Assembly: GCF_964340395.1 (NCBI RefSeq)
Contig: NC_135566.1
Span: 23,223,135 to 23,287,134, forward strand
Length of the DNA stretch: 64,000 bases
Origin: Glandiceps talaboti
Taxonomy: Eukaryota; Hemichordata; Enteropneusta; Spengelidae
Reading direction: 5' to 3'
Part shown: positions 1 through 12,407 of the stretch, in pieces
How positions within the stretch are numbered: position 1 is the stretch's first letter
Layout of the letters: each line of letters begins with the position of its first letter
Program-made: the position numbers and the translations under genes
Notes under the pieces: model-generated
Databases searched by the model: none
Told to the model about the DNA's origin: nothing
The model's input: only the letters and a program-made list of their open reading frames with translations

Positions 1-58
1 GTAACCTTACCATACTGCATCATATGCAGGTAACCTTGCCATACTGCATCATATGCAG
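1..58. repeat. 29-bp tandem duplication at a LINE relic
   Basis: Two 29-bp units (1-29 and 30-58) differ at one base. A third start, GTAACATTGCCATACT, runs on into the LINE endonuclease reading frame at 58. The duplication therefore multiplies the segment just before the conserved GDFN motif. The array may continue left of the window. Confidence 0.8.
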
Positions 59-535
59 GTAACATTGCCATACTCGGTGACTTCAATTTCCACAGGGAGA
101 AGACATCAGAACCAAAAACCTAGAATTTCAAAGACCTCATTGAATCGTTCAACCTCAAGCAATTTGTAAACGAACCTACATATTCTCTCAGACATACCTT
201 GGATCTGATATTTACAAATATTGATTCTATAATTCAATCTACATGTACAATCATTGACAAACTTCATCTTTCTGATCATTTCCCTATCCACATAAATCTG
301 TTGTTGCCTAAACCACCGTTACTTCAAACCAACATTGTCTATCATCGTGCAGGTGCCATTGCACGGTCAAATTCAAAGAAGACATTGCAGCCATTCCCGT
401 GCAATCTTCCCGGGATGATGTACAAACTACTGTTGTCAACTATAATTTAAAGCTCATCTGAAAGATGTATTCAACAAGCATGCACCTCTCAAAAGTCACT
501 TTATAACCCATTGTCCTGACTGCAAGTGGTATAAT
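58..535 (+). pseudogene. LINE endonuclease C-terminal fragment
   Basis: Frame 1 reads a decayed C-terminal part of an APE-type endonuclease from a non-LTR retrotransposon: ILGDFNFH near 75-100, an in-frame TAG at 121-123, then LKQFVNEPTYS, LDLIFTN and LSDHFPIHI. The GDFN, DLIFTN and SDH motifs are standard for this domain. The coding trace goes on past 440 in shifted frames up to ...CKWYN at 535, where a DNA element interrupts it. It resumes at 2597 in the linker before the reverse transcriptase. Clade (CR1/L2/Jockey-like) is inferred only. Confidence 0.8.
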
Positions 536-2596
536 CAGGGTTCATACACTTAAAGTAAAATACAATTCCAGGACTTTCCAGGGGTTTTTCGTCAGTTTTC
601 CAGGGGTATTCATACTGATTTTGGCCATTTTCCAAGGGTGTTGAGCACCAAAGTATATTTTTGAATGACATCTAATTGTCTGATGTGGACAAAAAGAAAT
701 TAACAAGGGTTCCCATAATATGTCACAAAACATTTTAAAGACAATCGACACTAAGCAAGACGTTGGTTTCAAAACCATGTTTGCACGCTAAGATTAAATG
801 GAGAAACCTCTGTCCTATCCCCTAAGTAGTCGTTTCGTCAAGCTGGTGCATTGATCGTGTAAGATTTGAGTCACAGCATTCGTCAGTCTAAGTCAGACAT
901 ATCCAGAAAAAAAAAAATAAATAAAAACTAAAGTTTGTCCTCATTATTGTACGGTTTGATGTGACTAGATTTAGAAGTCACTAAAATAATTTTTTTCTTC
1001 AAAATTTTGATAAAAACGTCATTTACGTAATGAAATTTCGCGCTATGAATAACTGAATACATTCATCTCTTGTGTTTCGATGTTTATGTACGGACGCCAC
1101 GTGTTGCGGAACGTCACGACTTCTCAACTCAACTTGACCATTTAGGAATGTTACTGTATTGTACTGACAAACATAAAAAAAGTAGTTTATTCTTTTAGAA
1201 CACGTAAAACAAATACTCATTTATTGATGACATAAAAGACAAAACCGTACTTCCACAACCCGGAAATTCAACTGCACTTCCCTAGGCCCTAGTATCCATG
1301 CGTGAGCTTAGTATGTCGACTCGTGCACCAAACTTGTAACAATTTCTAATCGTGGTTGGTGATGCTTTGATACTTGCTACAATGTTACAATAATCTTGCT
1401 AACAGACCTACTGTTATCCCCGGGACTGTTACACTATTATGTCGCTGAAATGACGACTGGACTTGGAGTAGCAATACGCAAGATTGAAACAAATGTCGCA
1501 CTCGAGCCCCATGCATGCTATTTGTCTACCGTGAGAACTTATTCGAATCCCTGTTCCACCAGCAAATAGCCCCGTGAGTCCAAGTCCATGTAATATCTGG
1601 TCAGTAAGTATGAAGCGATCGGGGATCGCAGCAAGGTTAACGTCTCGCACCCCAATAAATTACACTCAACAAGCAGAACGCACATCAAGTACGTTTCAGA
1701 CTAACAGTCACTTTTATTTCAGACTAAAGGATAACACAAGACAGCAGTTTGGTACGTCAGGGACAGAGGTCTAGTTTTGTATTGAAAAGGCCCAGTTTCC
1801 CACTATACAACTCGCAACTCGTGCAGCATCTACCACAGTCACATGTACGAACCAGGCAGACGGGCTAACCAGTGTAGCTTACCGGGTCAGCGAGTGTGGA
1901 GAAGTCGGCTACAAAATCGGGAAAGTACGGAGTACTCTCTCCCCGAAATTACAGCATCCAGTGAGTCCCCAGGTAGACTAACGAAATCTCGGAAACTCTC
2001 CCCTTTTTATACACTAAAACCCCGCCAAAATTAAGCTAATGAACTACAAATAAGACTTATGTTTCGAGGCCGTATTCCATGTTTGGGAATAGCGGGAAAA
2101 TATACCCCACGTGACCTGCCTACATGGCTGAAGGTTACCATGTAGCCGACTTCCAGTGTTACTCCCGGTCAAACTCCACATCGTAATTACTGTAGGAAAC
2201 AACGGAAAACAACCTAACACTATATACTTGGCTTAGGATATCATCCGACCGCCACACAAACATAGCGGTGCCCATTCAACTACGCATAGGCACGGTCTGT
2301 GGGCAAAGTGTCTCGTGGAACGTTCGGTTGACTGTCTGGGTTTAATCAGCGTGATTCACCGTGGTGGCAAAAGACTTTGAAAATATTTTCGCAATTTCAC
2401 ATTAACGAGACTCAGTGTAGTGAATCATATGAATGGGTGGCTCGAGCACAGACATGTCGATCATCAATATTAATCGATCACGATCATTTTCGAGGGTTTT
2501 CCAGGGGTAGGGAGCATTTTTCCAGGGTTTTCCAAGGTTTTCCAGGGAGGGTTTGAAATTCCAGGGTTTTCCAGGACCGTGCGAACCTTGTACATT
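536..2596. mobile_element. hAT-like DNA transposon inserted in a LINE
   Basis: The ends are imperfect inverted repeats: CAGGGTTCATACAC at 536, and the complement of CAAGGTTCGCACGG ending at 2590. Both flanks carry an 8-bp duplication, GGTATAAT (528-535) and TGTATAAT (2597-2604). Removing 536-2596 and one copy restores the LINE reading frame (W-Y-N-T-V-E). CCAGGGGTTTTCCAGG-like motifs cluster at both ends (570-610 and 2490-2575). I see no transposase in the 2 kb interior, so it looks non-autonomous. An 8-bp duplication and CAGGG ends fit the hAT superfamily; that assignment is inference. Confidence 0.7.
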
Positions 2597-2794
2597 TGTA
2601 TAATACTGTCGAAATTTTATCTGTGAAAAAGGAATGTCACTCCCTCGAATGTAAATGGCAGAATGAACAGCTTGAAATTAATCAACAACTTTATTGTGAG
2701 CAGTGTAAGTCAACAAGTTAATCCGCCAGGCAAAAATCACACATTACAAAGACCTTATTGAGCAAAATAGCCATGACCAGAAATCACTTTTCTG
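2597..2794 (+). pseudogene. LINE linker fragment (continuation)
   Basis: Continuation of the LINE interrupted at 535. It reads ILSVKKECHSLECKWQ, a frameshift near 2715, then VNKLIRQAKITHYKDLIEQ. This is the basic linker between endonuclease and reverse transcriptase in many CR1/L2-like LINEs. The element is cut off by the 57-bp satellite, and no reverse transcriptase follows. Confidence 0.7.
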
Positions 2795-4218
2795 TTTACA
2801 CCTACTACAACTATCCGCCTATCCTATCAACCCTCGTCTATTTTATCACCATTTACACCGACTACAACTATCCACCTATCCTACCAACCCTTGTCTATTT
2901 TATCACCATTTACACCTACTACAACTATCCACCTATCCTATCAACCCTCGTCTATTTTATCACCATTTACACCTACTACAACTATCCACCTATCCTACCA
3001 ACCCTTGTCTATTTTATCACCATTTACACCTACTACAACTATCCACCTATCCTATCAACCCTCGTCTATTTTATCACCATTTACACTGACTACAACTATC
3101 TGCCTATCCTATCAACCCTCATCTATTTTATCACCATTTACACTGACTACAACTATCTGCCTATCCTACCAACCCTTGTCTATTTTATCACCATTTACAC
3201 CTACAACTATCTGCCTATCCTACCAACCCTTGTCTATTTTATCACCATTTACACCTACAACTATCCACCTATCCTATCAACCCTCATCTATTTTATCACC
3301 ATTTACACCTACTACAACTATCCACCTATCCTATCAACCCTTGTCTATTTTATCACCATTTACACCTACTACAACTATCCACCTATCCTATCAACCCTTG
3401 TCTATTTTATCACCATTTACACCTACTACAACTATCCACCTATCCTACCAACCCTTGTCTATTTTATCACCATGTACACCTACATTTGTACTACAACTAT
3501 CCGCCTATCCTATCAACCCTCATCTATTTTATCACCATTTACACCTTCTACAACTATCCACCTATCCTATCAACCCTTGTCTATTTTATCACCATTTACA
3601 CCTACTACACAACTATCCACCTATCCTATCAACCCTCATCTATTTTATCACCATTTACACCTTCTACAACTATCCACCTATCCTATCAACCCTTGTCTAT
3701 TTTATCACCATTTACACCTACTACAACTATCCACCTATCCTATCAACCCTTGTCTATTTTATCACCATTTACACCTACTACAACTATCCACCTATCCTAT
3801 CAACCCTCATCTATTTTATCACCATTTACACCTTCTACAACTATCCACCTATCCTATCAACCCTTGTCTATTTTATCACCATTTACACCTACTACAAGTA
3901 TCCACCTATCATATCAACCCTTGTCTATTTTATCACCATTTACACCTACTACAACTATCTGCCTATCATATCAACCCTTGTCTATTTTATCACCATTTAC
4001 ACCTACTACAACTATCCACCTATCCTATCAACCCTCATCTATTTTATCACCATTTACACCTACTACAACTATCCACCTATCATATCAACCCTTGTCTATT
4101 TTATCACCATTTACACCTACTACAACTATCTGCCTATCATATCAACCCTTGTCTATTTTATCACCATTTACACCTACTACAACTATCCACCTATCCTATC
4201 AACCCTTGTCTATTTTAT
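2795..4218 (+). repeat. 57-bp satellite, array 1 (about 25 copies)
   Basis: Tandem units of 57 bp (core TTTACACCTACTACAACTAT followed by CCACCTATCCTATCAACC and a TGTCTATTTTATCACCA-type end). Variable sites are CCA/CTG/CCG, CTATC/ATATC, TATCA/TACCA and CTCATC/CTCGTC/CTTGTC. Indels include 3-bp losses near 3200 and 3257, an 8-bp insertion near 3485 and a 2-bp insertion near 3607. The last two change reading frame. Because 57 is 3 x 19, every forward frame is nearly stop-free, giving long but meaningless ORFs. The array lies in intronic DNA of the minus-strand TIR gene. Confidence 0.97.
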
Positions 4219-5578
4219 GAGAACTATTAAGATAATAGTGTTTTAAACAGACCACCTTGCAAGGCACACCTGTAGTAACAAGCATATTTATTGACACCTT
4301 GCACTGTTTAGTTTACTATTGTATAGGAATCAGGTGTTAATCCATTATCATGTTTTTGTTGTACTACTTGTCTGGTTGGTGAGTGTGGGAAAGACAAGGG
4401 GACTAAGCTAGTTTATCTCTGTTAATATTGGTCTGACACTTGTGGGTTTATATGGCCTGCTCTGGTCTGCTCTTAGCACTTGGCAAGGGAACAGCACAGC
4501 AGTTGCCTTACTCCTTGGCATGCAGAACTAGCTTTCTCTCCCTGTTGTGCAATAGTAAGCACTTTGACACTTCACTCCTTAAGATGGCCAGCAATACTAC
4601 TACCGAGGTAGCACAATCACCACCAACTTCAGATTCAGAAGATTTCTCTTCTTGGGCTAGTCGCCACCATCTTACAACAGAGACAATAGAGATCCTGCGG
4701 AAGAAACAGTGTGACAGTGTGCTGGTCTTAAAACTTCTATCAGAAGAGGACCTAAAGACTCTCAAACTCAGTCTTGGGCAACAGAAACTGCTTGGTGCTA
4801 CAATTGCAGACCTGATAAGTCAACCAAACCATGGGTCCCCACTTCACCACAGTACGGCTGGTCCACCGGAGTCGGAAAAGTCCCCTGACAACTTACCAAC
4901 CGTTTTAGACCATCTCAGTAGGATATCTTTGCCTGACTGGGAACAGCATGCGCACCAGAACAGAAGCACCAGAACAGAAGTACATAGTGCAGCCACCATG
5001 CCATCCATACCAGCAAATTTGCAGAGGATGGATCAAGACCCACTCGTCTATCTCCAACTAAACAGAGGTGAGAAACCACTGGAAATTGTTGATTTCGTGG
5101 TCACAAACAATGAAATAGACAATGAACAAATTTTAGCACATTCCAATGGGTCGCAAGTCATTTTAAAGTCACAGAACCCTAGGAAAGCTCGTTTAGAAGA
5201 TGTTTCTTTTTCTCAGTGGTGTGCAGCCAATAGTCGCATTCTGCACACACTAATTATGCACTTTCTTTTTTCCCCTCCCACCCTCTCCTGTTTTTTTATA
5301 TTATTATTCTTTTTTATTTTTAAAGAAAAAGACATTTTTGGTAGTTAGTTTTAGTAGCTAGGAACTTAATTGTAGTGTAATAGGAGATTTCCTTCTTTTT
5401 AAAGGGATGCAATGTAATCTTTCCCCCAAGTAAGGGGGTACTTTATGTACTCATTCCAGCCAGGTATTGGCACCACAGCAAGAAATAAATTATGCAATGG
5501 CAGTCCCTGATTGCCCAAATGGAAAACATTTGTTTGTTTGTTGTTTTCTGTATCAGTATTTTCTGTGAGAATGTTTAA
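4219..5578 (+). mobile_element. 1.36-kb retroelement derivative inside the satellite
   Basis: Array 1 stops after ...TTTTAT at 4218 and array 2 resumes with CACCATTTACACC at 5579. Removing 4219-5578 rejoins the 57-bp period exactly in phase, so this block was inserted into one continuous array without an obvious target duplication. It carries a gag-like ORF (4584-5348) but no reverse transcriptase. The end is T-rich and non-coding. I could not define terminal repeats. Likely a deleted retroelement copy. Confidence 0.6.
4584..5348 (+). CDS. Gag-like ORF1 with SAM-like N-terminal domain
   Basis: Open from the ATG at 4584 (context AAGATGG); the frame is also open upstream to 4440. Residues about 20-75 (DFSSWASRHHLTT, then a helix, then LLSEEDLKTLKLSLGQQKLL) resemble a SAM-like helical domain. 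A second conserved-looking block follows near residues 155-210 (PLEIVDFVVTNNEI and VSFSQWCAANSRILHTL). From memory, similar proteins occur as the first ORF of retroelements in cnidarian and other invertebrate genomes, possibly DIRS/Ngaro-type. After ILHTL the sequence turns into low-complexity phenylalanine-rich translation and stops, so the ORF is 3' truncated. Function of the ORF1 product is presumed RNA binding or particle formation. Not a host gene. Confidence 0.55.
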   Translation: MASNTTTEVAQSPPTSDSEDFSSWASRHHLTTETIEILRKKQCDSVLVLKLLSEEDLKTLKLSLGQQKLLGATIADLISQPNHGSPLHHSTAGPPESEKSPDNLPTVLDHLSRISLPDWEQHAHQNRSTRTEVHSAATMPSIPANLQRMDQDPLVYLQLNRGEKPLEIVDFVVTNNEIDNEQILAHSNGSQVILKSQNPRKARLEDVSFSQWCAANSRILHTLIMHFLFSPPTLSCFFILLFFFIFKEKDIFGS

Positions 5579-8500
5579 CACCATTTACACCTACTACAAC
5601 TATCTGCCTATCCTATCAACCCTCATCTATTTTATCACCATTTACACCAACTACAACTATCCACCTATCCTATCAACCCTTGTCTATTTTATCACCATTT
5701 ACACCTACTACAACTATCCACCTATCCTATCAACCCTCATCTATTTTATCACCATTTACACCTACTACAACTATCTGCCTATCCTATCAACCCTTGTCTA
5801 TTTTATCACCATTTACACCTACTACAACTATCCACCTATCCTATCAACCCTCGTCTATTTTATCGTCGTTTACACCTACTACAACTATCCACCTATCCTA
5901 TCAACCCTTGTCTATTTTATCACCATTTACACCTACTACAACTATCCACCTATCCTATCAACCCTCATCTATTTTATCACCATTTACACCTACTACAACT
6001 ATCTGCCTATCCTATCAACCCTTGTCTATTTTATCACCATTTACACCTACTACAACTATCCACCTATCCTATCAACCCTTGTCTATTTTATCACCATTTA
6101 CACCTACTACAACTATCTGCCTATCCTATCAACCCTTGTCTATTTTATCACCATTTACACCTACTACAACTATCCACCTATCCTATCAACCCTTGTCTAT
6201 TTTATCACCATTTACACCTACTACAACTATCTGCCTATCCTATCAACCCTTGTCTATTTTATCACCATTTACACCTACTACAACTATCTGCCTATCCTAT
6301 CAACCCTTGTCTATTTTATCACCATTTACACCTACTACAACTATCCACCTATCCTATCAACCCTCGTCTATTTTATCGTCGTTTACACCTACTACAACTA
6401 TCCACCTATCCTATCAACCCTTGTCTATTTTATCACCATTTACACCTACTACAACTATCTGCCTATCATATCAACCCTTGTCTATTTTATCACCATTTAC
6501 ACCTACTACAACTATCCACCTATCCTACCAACCCTTGTCTATTTTATCACCATTTACACCTACTACAACTATCCACCTATCCTACCAACCCTTGTCTATT
6601 TTATCACCATTTACACCTACTACAACTATCCACCTATCATATCAACCCTTGTCTATTTTATCACCATTTACACCGACTACAACTATCCACCTATCATATC
6701 AACCCTTGTCTATTTTATCACCATTTACACCTACTACAACTATCTGCCTATCCTACCAACCCTCATCTATTTTATCACCATTTACACCTACTACAACTAT
6801 CCACCTATCCTATCAACCCTTGTCTATTTTATCACCATTTACACCTACTACAACTATCCACCTATCCTATCAACCCTTGTCTATTTTATCACCATTTACA
6901 CCTACTACAACTATCCACCTATCCTATCAACCCTTGTCTATTTTATCACCATTTACACCTACTACAACTATCCACCTATCCTATCAACCCTTGTCTATTT
7001 TATCACCATTTACACCTACTACAACTATCCACCTATCCTATCAACCCTCATCTATTTTATCACCATTTACACCTACTACAACTATCTGCCTATCCTATCA
7101 ACCCTTGTCTATTTTATCACCATTTACACCTACTACAACTATCCACCTATCCTATCAACCCTCATCTATTTTATCACCATTTACACCTACTACAACTATC
7201 CACCTATCCTACCAACCCTTGTCTATTTTATCACCATTTACACCTACTACAAGTATCCACCTATCATATCAACCCTTGTCTATTTTATCACCATTTACAC
7301 CTACTACAACTATCTGCCTATCCTATCAACCCTTGTCTATTTTATCACCATTTACACCTACTACAACTATCCACCTATCCTATCAACCCTTGTCTATTTT
7401 ATCACCATTTACAGCTACTACAACTATCCACCTATCCTATCAACCCTTGTCTATTTTATCACCATTTACACCTACTACAACTATCCACCTATCCTACCAA
7501 CCCTTGTCTATTTTATCACCATTTACACCTACTACAACTATCTGCCTATCCTATCAACCCTTGTCTATTTTATCACCATTTACACCTACTACAAGTACAA
7601 CTATCCACCTATCCTATCAACCCTTGTCTATTTTATCACCATTTACACCTACTACAACTATCCACCTATCATATCAACCCTTGTCTATTTTATCACCATT
7701 TACACCTACTACAACTATCCACCTATCCTACCAACCCTTGTCTATTTTATCACCATTTACACCTACTACAACTATCCACCTATCATATCAACCCTTGTCT
7801 ATTTTATCACCATTTACACCTACTACAACTATCCACCTATCCTACCAACCCTTGTCTATTTTATCACCATTTACACCTACTACAACTATCCACCTATCAT
7901 ATCAACCCTCATCTATTTTATCACCATTTACACTTACTACAACTATCCACCTATCCTATCAACCCTTGTCTATTTTATCACCATTTACAGCTACTACAAC
8001 TATCCACCTATCCTATCAACCCTCATCTATTTTATCACCATTTACACCTACTACAACTATCCACCTATCCTATCAACCCTTGTCTATTTTATCACCATTT
8101 ACACCTACTACAACTATCCACCTATCCTATCAACCCTCGTCTATTTTATCACCATTTACACCTACTACAACTATCCACCTATCCTATCAACCCTTGTCTA
8201 TTTTATCACCATTTACACTGACTACAACTATCCACCTATCCTATCAACCCTTGTCTATTTTATCACCATTTACACCTACTACAACTATCCACCTATCCTA
8301 TCAACCCTTGTCTATTTTATCACCATTTACACTGACTACAACTATCTGCCTATCCTATCAACCCTTGTCTATTTTATCACCATTTACACCTACTACAACT
8401 ATCCGCCTATCCTATCAACCGTTGTCTATTTTATCACCATTTACACCTACTACAACTATCCACCTATCCTATCAACCCTCGTCTATTTTATCACCATTTA

Positions 8501-10104
8501 CACCTACTACAACTATCCACCTATCCTATCAACCCTTGTCTATTTTATCACCATTTACACCTACTACAACTATCCACCTATCCTATCAACCCTCATCTAT
8601 TTTATCACCATTTACACCTACTACAACTATCCACCTATCCTATCAACCCTTGTCTATTTTATCACCATTTACACCTACTACAACTATCCACCTATCCTAT
8701 CAACCCTTGTCTATTTTATCACCATTTACACCTACTACAACTATCTGCCTATCCTATCAACCCTTGTCTATTTTATCACCATTTACACCTACTACAACTA
8801 TCCACCTATCCTATCAACCCTCATCTATTTTATCACCATTTACACCTACTACAACTATCCACCTATCCTACCAACCCTTGTCTATTTTATCACCATTTAC
8901 ACCTACTACAACTATCCACCTATCCTATCAACCCTTGTCTATTTTATCACCATTTACACCTACTACAACTATCTGCCTATCCTATCAACCCTTGTCTATT
9001 TTATCACCATTTACACCTACTACAACTATCCACCTATCCTATCAACCCTCATCTATTTTATCACCATTTACACCTACTACAACTATCCACCTATCCTATC
9101 AACCCTTGTCTATTTTATCACCATTTACACCTACTACAACTACCCACCTATCCTATCAACCCTTGTCTATTTTATCACCATTTACACCTACTACAACTAT
9201 CTGACTATCCTATCAACCCTTGTCTATTTTATCACCATTTACACCTACTACAACTATCCGCCTATCCTATCAACCGTTGTCTATTTTATCACCATTTACA
9301 CCTACTACAACTATCCGCCTATCCTATCAACCGTTGTCTATTTTATCACCATTTACACCTACTACAACTATCCGCCTATCCTATCAACCCTCGTCTATTT
9401 TATCACCATTTACACCTACTACAACTATCCACCTATCCTATCAACCCTCGTCTATTTTATCACCATTTACACTGACTACAACTATCCACCTATCCTATCA
9501 ACCCTCATCTATTTTATCACCATTTACACCTACTACAACTATCCACCTATCCTATCAACCCTTGTCTATTTTATCACCATTTACACCTACTACAACTATC
9601 CGCCTATCCTATCAACCCTCGTCTATTTTATCACCATTTACACCTACTACAACTATCCACCTATCCTATCAACCCTTGTCTATTTTATCACCATTTACAC
9701 CGACTACAACTATCCACCTATCATATCAACCCTTGTCTATTTTATCACCATTTACACCTACTACAACTATCCACCTATCCTATCAACCCTCATCTATTTT
9801 ATCACCATTTACACCTACTACAACTATCCACCTATCCTACCAAAACTTGTCTATTTTATCACCATTTACACCTACTACAACTATCCACCTATCCTATCAA
9901 CCCTTGTCTATTTTATCACCATTTACACCTACTACAACTATCCACCTATCGTATCAACGCTTGTCTATTTTATCACCATTTACACCTACAACTATCCGCC
10001 TATCCTATCAACCGTTGTCTATTTTATCACCATTTACACCTACTACAACTATCCACCTATCCTATCAACCCTCATCTATTTTATCACCATTTACACCTAC
10101 TACT
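5579..10104 (+). repeat. 57-bp satellite, array 2 (about 79 copies)
   Basis: Same unit as array 1 over 4.5 kb. Indels seen are a 6-bp gain near 7593 and a 3-bp loss near 9988, both multiples of three, so one frame (ITIYTYYNYPPILSTLVYF per unit) stays open for 1531 codons. The rare variant TATCGTCGTT occurs at 5861 and 6374, exactly 513 bp or 9 units apart, which shows block duplication. Nothing else suggests coding: the other frames are also nearly open and substitutions hit all codon positions. Confidence 0.97.
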
Positions 10105-10250
10105 AGAGCAAATTTTTTTTACACAAAATCTGCAGAATAACAATTCTAAGAACTTTCCCACCAAATTTCAGGCCAATCTGCCCTGTAGTTTTGGAGTTTA
10201 ACTTTTTTGACCAAAAATCATGTTTGTTTGTTTTTACCCCAAAATGCCTC
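10105..10250 (+). repeat. Family B remnant (3' part)
   Basis: The text matches the 3' region of family B elsewhere in the window: AAATCTGCAGAATAACA, then CAAATTTCAGGCCAATCTGC, then TTTGACCAAAAATCA. Truncated at both ends, and directly abutting the end of the satellite. Confidence 0.7.
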
Positions 10251-10269
10251 TAAGTCAGCTAAACTGCAT

Positions 10270-10405
10270 CATATCCAAAGCAAATTGACGTGCATATGTA
10301 AGTCATAGTTCATTATCCATTTACTAAGTTTGAAAGAAGTAGGTAGATGAATGTCCAAGAAATGGCTCCGGACGCATGGATGGACGGACAGAGCCCAATC
10401 TATTA
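10270..10405 (+). repeat. Family C remnant (3' part)
   Basis: Contains the AAATTGACGTGCATATGTA, AAGTTTGAAAGAAGTAGGTA, TGTCCAAGAAATGGCT and GGATGGACGGACAGAGCCCA series that ends the family C elements near 20.6, 36.8 and 43.1 kb, with more substitutions. An old truncated copy. Confidence 0.65.
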
Positions 10406-10541
10406 CTCTAACCAAATATGATGTCAAATATTGTACTTCAAACCATGTAAGGTAACTCTTGTTTTTAAGCCACTTTTTGGACCTTGACACCCTGCCCTGA
10501 CTATATGTACAGTGTTATGTTAATGATCTTTAAGTATCTAC

Positions 10542-10678
10542 CTGTAAATGCTGGTTGGGAATCTTCATTTATCTCTGCTAACTTTGATCTGATGTCAGTA
10601 AGGAGTTCATCAAAGCTGGTATTGTAATTTCTATCATCTGTAAACATTATCCATTTCATTGGTGCCAAAGTCAGTTTC
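10542..10678 (-). CDS. TIR protein exon 4 (end of TIR domain)
   Basis: Minus-strand exon of 137 nt with acceptor TTCAACAG|GAAAC and donor ACAG|GTAGAT. It enters in phase 2 and leaves in phase 1. With the last two bases of exon 3 it gives M-KLTLAPMKWIMFTDDRNY, then a helix around SFDELLTDIRSKLAEI, ending QPAFT. This is the last part of a TIR fold: the strand around KWIMF (box-3 position) and the C-terminal helix. The next exon is not visible in the remaining 10.5 kb, which is satellite and transposon, so the protein continues beyond the window. Confidence 0.88.
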
Positions 10679-11230
10679 CTGTTGAATATAAATTGTCAAT
10701 TACTATGTAGTTATTCTATTAGTAGTACATAAGTTATGATGTTACATTTATCACACATACTTGTCTGTAAAGTTACAGTCACACACTATTAACCTATGAC
10801 CTGTGAGTATCAATGTACTATGTACTACAACAATTGATTTTACAGTAATGTGGCTTTACTTTACATTATAACAGGAGTTAAGAAGCACATGGCGGCTTCT
10901 CTTGCTTGATATACTAGTACATTGTATCTGCATCGATCATTGTCGAACATTTACTTTTCACCAAGGCTGACACAATATACAGGTATGACACAGAAGTACA
11001 TTGTTAGATCACAAGATTTGTCTTGTCACTGCACATAAATCATTTGTGTGTCACAGCATTTAACAAATAATCCCTGTTCACGTAATTAATAGCAATAACT
11101 TTATGTTATCACCTCAGTCAGCACACATGAACCTCCACAAATCACCTTGCTGTGTTGCTCCTGATGTAAAGTGCAATGTACTAAAAGTATGACATGTAAT
11201 ATCAACACTTCTCATACATCATTGTTATAG
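10679..11230. other. Intron sequence, nothing recognised
   Basis: Start of intron 3 next to exon 4. AT-rich unique-looking DNA with no coding trace, terminal repeats or simple arrays that I can support. Confidence 0.5.
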
Positions 11231-12369
11231 GCCAGAAAAAATTAAAAAGCTGTTGCTTTTGGCACTTCAATTTTTTTTTTTTTGGTGATGGGCAATATAT
11301 CCTCATGGAGCTTCACATGTCAGTAAAATGCACACTTCGTTTCAAAATTAAGGGGATTTCTTTATATTTTCTGAATGATACAATTAAGTGACCATATGCA
11401 TTTGAGTCAATTCCAAATCTTATACTGTACAGTGGTTTACTTGGCTCTGATGATGCATACAAGAGTGAACTGTGATTAAACTAAACTGATGCATATCCAA
11501 TGTACACTAAAAGGAATGAGCAAATATTTACGACTATGGGAAGGGGGCTGAGCAGTCTTTGGGCCATCAACATTTTTATAGTCTGAAAGTCTTGAAATGT
11601 TTTGCCCTTTATTCATGATTTTTTGGAACCAAATTCAACTTCAGAAGTCATTTACCAAGTGCACATCCTCAAAATATCTTTCAACTTTGCCACAACAAAA
11701 TACACTTCATAGCCAGATAATATGTACTCTGCAGAGTACAATTGTCTCAGTCTCAATTCTGGTATTTTTATACCCTATTCAAGCATTGTAAGACTTTAAA
11801 TTATGTATATGATAAATGTATGCCTCTAAATGGCCTCCTACATTGTCCTTATTTTCAAAAACTTTTCATCTTTGGAGGTGTCTCCTTCCAATCAATAGCA
11901 ATCACAGTGATAATTGTCTTTCTCTCAAAACACGATGGAAAGTGTTTGGCTATGTACCTCCCTGTATAGGTTAGAGCTCATTATGAGACATCTCCTTATG
12001 CATGTGAAATCCACATCCTTTGTAAAGCACTCTCATTTGGGGGACTGTTATTGTAGTTGGTTATCACTGTTATTTCAATGCATCATTGTACCATATACGT
12101 TTATATCTCCACTGAAGTGTAGGTGACAGAAGGAGTGGCTAAAATAATTCTGGAGTTTCATTGGCGGGTCTTAACATTTTTTGAGAGGAGAGACTACAAA
12201 ATTTGTTTAACTGTAAATTGTGTACACTGTACAACTGATGGAAATCGATTTCCATTCAGACAAATTGCAAGGGATGAAATCAAAATGACTGAATAAGTTC
12301 TATGTAAACTCAATCTGAAATGTTTTGCCATCATTATATATGGCTTATTTTTCAATCATTGTGCATACA

Positions 12370-12407
<38 letters not shown>

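Noticed and set aside
1429-2034. ORFs of 63-73 codons in the GC-richer part of the first transposon
   Set aside because: No recognised motif, no splice sites of matching phase, and they lie within a transposon interior.
2758-4246. Long overlapping ORFs of 490 and 451 codons as a repeat-protein gene
   Set aside because: They are readings of the 57-bp satellite. All forward frames are open because 57 is a multiple of three, array 1 contains frame-breaking indels, and the array starts inside a dead LINE.
2795-10104. CRISPR-like array
   Set aside because: Units are contiguous without unique spacers, and the genome is eukaryotic.
5511-10106. 1531-codon ORF as a giant silk- or membrane-like protein
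   Set aside because: Pure satellite translation. The other frames are also open for more than 1000 codons, with no independent start context, splice site or non-repeat domain.
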